NCBI GenBank assembly: GCA_964389805.1
Contig: CAYMFU010000194.1
Span: 1-9,968 of the forward strand
DNA from: JAGTVG01 sp964389805
GTDB taxonomy: Bacteria; Bacteroidota; Bacteroidia; Cytophagales; Cyclobacteriaceae
DNA: 9,968 nt
Direction of reading: 5' to 3'
Positions 6,812 to 9,968 of the stretch are shown one piece after another. Every line of letters starts with the position of its first letter. Within the stretch, counting starts at the first letter, position 1. Below the pieces are notes generated by a model. It was not told where the DNA came from. It did no database searches and worked only from the letters and a program-made list of their open reading frames with translations. The translations under genes were made by a program, and so were the position numbers.

Positions 6812-8179
6812 ATGAAAAAATTAGTTTTACTAATACTAATAGCTTTGGTATCTCAATCAATTATCGCTCAAAAGAAAATCTGGAATGAAACCCAGGAAGA
6901 AAAAGACAAGCGCCTGGAATGGTGGCGCAATGATCGTTTTGGTATGTTTATCCACTGGGGAACATATGCCCTGGCCGGTCGTCATGAATGGGTCAAAAAA
7001 CACGAACGGATTCCCGATGAGGAATATAAAAAGTATTTCGAAAATTTCAATCCGGATCTTTACGATCCGTCGGAATGGGCCGTGTTAGCAAAAGCTGCAG
7101 GAATGAAATATGCAGTGATAACTTCCAAGCATCATGAAGGATTTACGCTTTTTGATTCTAAGTATACTGATTATAAGGCGACCAACACACCCTATGGTAA
7201 AGATGTGTTGAAAATGTGGGTTGATGCATTCCAGGCTGAAGGGTTGAAAATTGGATTTTATTATTCACTGATCGACTGGCACCATCCGGAGTACACCATT
7301 GACAGGGTTCATCCAATGAGCGCCAATACGCAAGAAGAATATGATGCACTCAACAAAGATCGTGATATGAAAGTATACCGGGAATATCTTAAAAACCAAG
7401 TACGCGAGATTTTAACGAATTACGGAAAAATAGATATCCTCTGGCTGGATTATTCCTTCCCCGGTAAATTCGGTAAAGACAGAAATGACTGGGGCTCGGT
7501 TGAATTGTTAAAAATGGTGCGCGAACTCCAACCGGGAATCATTGTCAATGATCGCGCTGATCTGAGAGATTACTGGGGAGGATGGGACTTTACTACACCG
7601 GAACAGTTTAAAGTGACTGAATGGCCAACATATGAGGGTAAAAAAATTCCATGGGAAACCTGTCAGACTTTTTCAGGTTCCTGGGGATATTATCGCGATG
7701 AATATACGTGGAAAGACACCAAACAATTACTCGTTTTGTTGATCGAATCCGTAAGCAAGGGTGGTAATCTGCTTTTAAATGTTGGCCCAACGGGAAGAGG
7801 TACCGTAGATTACAGGGCAATAAATGCCTTAAATTCCATGGGAGAATGGATGAAATACAATTCAAGATCGATTTATGGATGCACTCAAGCGCCCGAATCA
7901 TTTGAAGTTCCGGTTAACAGCCTCCTCACCTACAATCCACAATCCAATCGATTATATATTCATTTACTGGATTATCCGTTGCAGAACCTCACATTAAAAG
8001 GGTATAAAGGAAAAATCAAATATGCTCAATTTCTTCATGACGCCTCAGAGATCAGGAGTACTACTCCCCGTGAGCACTGGAACCAACCGGAAATATCTGA
8101 AAGCGATATCAATCTGAAATTACCGGTAAATAAACCGCCCGTTGAAATTCCAGTGATCGAGTTGATATTGGAAAATTGA
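6812..8179 (+). CDS. Exported alpha-L-fucosidase, glycoside hydrolase family 29
   Basis: 455 residues from the ATG at 6812. This start is preferred to an in-frame TTG at 6725 because it begins exactly at a signal peptide (MKKLVLLILIALVSQSIIAQ, probable cleavage near residue 20). GH29 enzymes are retaining hydrolases that release alpha-linked L-fucose from glycans. The family is shown by DRFGMFIHWGTYA (41-53) with His48, SKHHEGF (105-111), the DWHHP loop (155-159), and WLDYS (211-215) with the expected nucleophile Asp213. Further support comes from WETCQTFSGSWGY (281-293) and GGNLLLNVGPTGRG (317-330). The acid/base residue is not assigned here. A small C-terminal beta domain follows from about 370. 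Length is normal for the short, single-domain members. The likely location is the periplasm. It is divergent from the cyclase gene and convergent with the enolase-superfamily gene. Fucosidase is the main activity of the family, though linkage specificity is unknown. Confidence 0.92.
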   Translation: MKKLVLLILIALVSQSIIAQKKIWNETQEEKDKRLEWWRNDRFGMFIHWGTYALAGRHEWVKKHERIPDEEYKKYFENFNPDLYDPSEWAVLAKAAGMKYAVITSKHHEGFTLFDSKYTDYKATNTPYGKDVLKMWVDAFQAEGLKIGFYYSLIDWHHPEYTIDRVHPMSANTQEEYDALNKDRDMKVYREYLKNQVREILTNYGKIDILWLDYSFPGKFGKDRNDWGSVELLKMVRELQPGIIVNDRADLRDYWGGWDFTTPEQFKVTEWPTYEGKKIPWETCQTFSGSWGYYRDEYTWKDTKQLLVLLIESVSKGGNLLLNVGPTGRGTVDYRAINALNSMGEWMKYNSRSIYGCTQAPESFEVPVNSLLTYNPQSNRLYIHLLDYPLQNLTLKGYKGKIKYAQFLHDASEIRSTTPREHWNQPEISESDINLKLPVNKPPVEIPVIELILEN

Positions 8180-8180
8180 A

Positions 8181-8280
8181 CAATTTACATGAGATAACGT
8201 CTGATGCATTCTATTTTACCTCAAGACAGAATATAATTTATAATGTATGCCAATAATCTCAGGTTTGTGATCCTTGAAAA
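8181..8280 (+). repeat. Interspersed intergenic repeat, copy 4
   Basis: It lies between the convergent fucosidase and enolase-superfamily genes, starting almost at the fucosidase stop codon. The core GAGATAACGTCTGATGCATT starts at 8191. The right box CCAATAATCTCAGGTTTG begins at 8250, and its ATCTCAG is 43 bases after GATGCATTCT, exactly as in copy 2. The left box is unclear, although some similarity to copy 2 seems to continue back into the last fucosidase codons. No obvious bidirectional terminator was seen in the remaining gap to 8346. Confidence 0.6.
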
Positions 8281-8346
8281 AGTATGAATGTAGACGTAGG
8301 CATATGGCACTTGCAAGGCTTCTTTTCGATTTTTATGTAAAATCAA

Positions 8347-9636
8347 TCAACCCTTTACAACCTGGTGCTTTTTAACAAAATCAGGATCCAATTCCACACC
8401 TAAGCCCGGACCAGTTGGGACTTTGACCAATCCGTTTTCACTTCGAAGTGGAGATGTTTTACATTCGAATTTCACTCCGGTTCTAAATCCTTTAAACTCA
8501 TGATGATGTAGGGCGTTGGGAAGAGCTGAAACAAAATGCATCATATAAAGAAATCCCAGATCTCCACCAGACATATGTGGAGTACACTTTTTCCCAAAAG
8601 AATTTGCCATTAATGCCACTTTCATTGATCGGATCATCCCACCGAAATAATTTGTGTCGGGTTGAACAATATCAAGGCCGTCGTTAGCGACAAGCCATCG
8701 AAATCCATGAAGACTGTATTCCTGTTCACCACCAGCAACCGGAATGGAAAGAGCATCTGTGACCATTTTTGTCTCCTCATACCAATCGAAAGGAACAGGT
8801 TCTTCAAAAAACTTATACCGATATTCTTCCAATAACTTCCCTACCCGGATGGCTTCTTTCACAGAATAAAACCCATTTGAATCGGCATATAGAACCATCT
8901 GATCACCAAATGTTTTTCTGACAAGCGGGATAATTTCCTCCGTTCGCCCTGCTGGGCCAACTGCATGCATATCCCTGGTCATAAACATAAGTCCGCCTAC
9001 TTTAATCTTAACAGCTTGGGCGTTATATTCCGCTACATCTCTTTTTATTAGCTCAATAGATTCCTCAACAGATTTTTCCCTATATTCAGTTGCCTGATAA
9101 ACTTCAACTTCCGGATGATGGATATCACCAATCAATTGCCCTATGGATTTCCTGGAAATATGTCCCATCATATCAAGAATAGCAAATTCGATGGCGGCTA
9201 AGGGTACACCAAGTGCTAATCCGGATAACCTGAAGTTGAGTCTGTAGATAAATACCTTTTCCAGTATCAGATCGAGGTCGCGTGCATCCTTATTTATGAA
9301 AAACGGTTGTAAATTGATGGTAAATATTGGGTATAGTGATCTCAGCTGACTACTGTGACCGACTGAAATTCCTTCTGCTCCATCCTTTGACCGAACCCTG
9401 CATATAAAACTATTTTCGTAGCGGAGTAATTCGAGTGTTTCAATTACTACTGGAGAACTAAACAATTCTTTTTTAAACACGGGCTGTTTAAGTATTTGGT
9501 CCAGCCTTTCATACCTATTCTGTACTTCATCTGAAACATGTGGAAATGCTGTCTGCCCTATGGAAGAAAGTGGTAATGTTGATGCCAATCCTCCGGCCAG
9601 TGTAGTTGATAAGAATTTACGTCTATTGATATCCAT
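8347..9636 (-). CDS. Tat-exported enolase-superfamily enzyme, mandelate racemase type (likely acid-sugar dehydratase or racemase)
   Basis: 429 residues. The N-terminus carries a twin-arginine signal (NRRKFLS, Arg5-Arg6, then a hydrophobic stretch to about 28), so it should be exported folded. The rest is a full enolase-superfamily protein. Catalytic residues are Lys210-x-Lys212; metal ligands Asp252, Glu278 and Glu304; and the Asp327-His354 pair. The spacings between Asp252, Glu278, Glu304, Asp327 and His354 (26, 26, 23, 27) equal those of mandelate racemase D195, E221, E247, D270 and H297, so it belongs to that subgroup. About ten extra residues lie between the Lys motif and Asp252 compared with mandelate racemase. 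Members act on carboxylate substrates, commonly sugar acids, but the substrate cannot be read from sequence. L-fuconate dehydratase belongs to this subgroup, which is suggestive next to a fucosidase. It lies 51 bp downstream of the CBM9-like gene, probably in one operon. Confidence 0.88.
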   Translation of the reverse strand: MDINRRKFLSTTLAGGLASTLPLSSIGQTAFPHVSDEVQNRYERLDQILKQPVFKKELFSSPVVIETLELLRYENSFICRVRSKDGAEGISVGHSSQLRSLYPIFTINLQPFFINKDARDLDLILEKVFIYRLNFRLSGLALGVPLAAIEFAILDMMGHISRKSIGQLIGDIHHPEVEVYQATEYREKSVEESIELIKRDVAEYNAQAVKIKVGGLMFMTRDMHAVGPAGRTEEIIPLVRKTFGDQMVLYADSNGFYSVKEAIRVGKLLEEYRYKFFEEPVPFDWYEETKMVTDALSIPVAGGEQEYSLHGFRWLVANDGLDIVQPDTNYFGGMIRSMKVALMANSFGKKCTPHMSGGDLGFLYMMHFVSALPNALHHHEFKGFRTGVKFECKTSPLRSENGLVKVPTGPGLGVELDPDFVKKHQVVKG

Positions 9637-9687
9637 GAAATATGGTATTTAAATAATTGATTAATATCGTGATTCTGAAAGGTTTAT

Positions 9688-9968
9688 TCATTTGGAAGTA
9701 TCTACATATTGGGAAGAAAAATGTATGTACGTAAAACATTCTGGCACATGTGAATCCCAGACTCCATGCGGGCTCCAGGCCCAACCTCCGGAATCATTAG
9801 CTGGTGGGGCTTCTTTATATTGATTAAAGCGGGAAAAATCCATGCGCCAGGTATCCTGATCCCTTGGTGGAAAGCTTCGATTATCTCCTAAAGCCAATAC
9901 CTTCATACCTGACCATGGCAGGGCTATTTCTACGGTCCACCCCCGATCCCGATCCTTGTCATTATTAA
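9688..9968 (-). CDS. CBM9-like carbohydrate-binding protein, C-terminal end (runs off right edge)
   Basis: The frame is open from the right edge to a TGA at 9688, giving 92 residues; the start lies outside the window, so the internal ATG at 9906 is not taken as the start. GWTVEIALPWSGM, then DTWRMDFSRFNQ and GWAWSPHGVWDSHVPECF, and the end YIHFS, are the hallmark C-terminal blocks of CBM9-like (carbohydrate-binding module family 9, DOMON-related) proteins of Bacteroidota. These beta-sandwich domains bind sugars or occur as stand-alone secreted proteins of uncertain ligand. Aromatic residues that could stack on sugar are abundant. It precedes the enolase-superfamily gene on the same strand with a 51-bp gap and no visible terminator, which suggests co-transcription. 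The family call is strong; ligand and full domain content are unknown. Confidence 0.8.
   Translation of the reverse strand, partial: NNDKDRDRGWTVEIALPWSGMKVLALGDNRSFPPRDQDTWRMDFSRFNQYKEAPPANDSGGWAWSPHGVWDSHVPECFTYIHFSSQYVDTSK

Noticed and set aside
8180..8346. Bidirectional terminator between convergent genes
   Set aside because: No stem with a T-run was found; TTTACAT and ATGTAAA are about 145 bp apart, too distant for a terminator hairpin.

Overview
The window looks like a chromosomal segment of a Bacteroidota bacterium, probably free-living and adapted to polysaccharides. It is AT-rich. Signal peptides end in the Bacteroidota-style SAQ or IAQ, most starts lack a Shine-Dalgarno sequence, and the gene content fits: a 21-residue-period leucine-rich-repeat lipoprotein, a TlpA-like thioredoxin lipoprotein, a GH29 alpha-L-fucosidase, a Tat-exported enolase-superfamily enzyme and a CBM9-like protein. 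The species cannot be named from the sequence. No rRNA, tRNA, CRISPR array, intact insertion sequence or phage gene was seen.

Layout. Positions 1-426 (minus) hold the N-terminal part of a leucine-rich-repeat lipoprotein that runs off the left edge. Positions 736-2631 (minus) encode a 631-residue lipoprotein with a TPR middle and a C-terminal TlpA-like thioredoxin domain. Positions 2813-3430 (minus) encode a secreted protein of unknown function. A gene-poor kilobase (3431-4440) carries an interspersed repeat, a cluster of inverted repeats and possible gene remnants. Positions 4441-6510 (minus) encode a class III nucleotidyl cyclase joined through one membrane helix to a TolB/FlgO-like domain and TPRs. 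Divergent from it is a GH29 alpha-L-fucosidase (6812-8179, plus). Convergent with that is an exported mandelate-racemase-type enzyme (8347-9636, minus), preceded on its own strand by the C-terminal end of a CBM9-like protein that runs off the right edge.

How the genes may work together. The right third reads as a small carbohydrate-use locus: a periplasmic fucosidase, a carbohydrate-binding protein and an exported acid-sugar-type enolase-superfamily enzyme. The last two probably form one transcript. The left part is a set of envelope or secreted proteins with no obvious joint pathway. The cyclase could couple an envelope signal to cAMP, but nothing in the sequence ties it to its neighbours.

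The most unusual feature is a family of four diverged intergenic repeats of about 100-120 bp (near 486, 3738, 6592 and 8181). All lie in the same orientation. They share a core close to AAAGCGYCWGATGCATTCT and a flanking box close to CCCAAYWATCTCAGRYTT at conserved spacing. I do not recognise this element.
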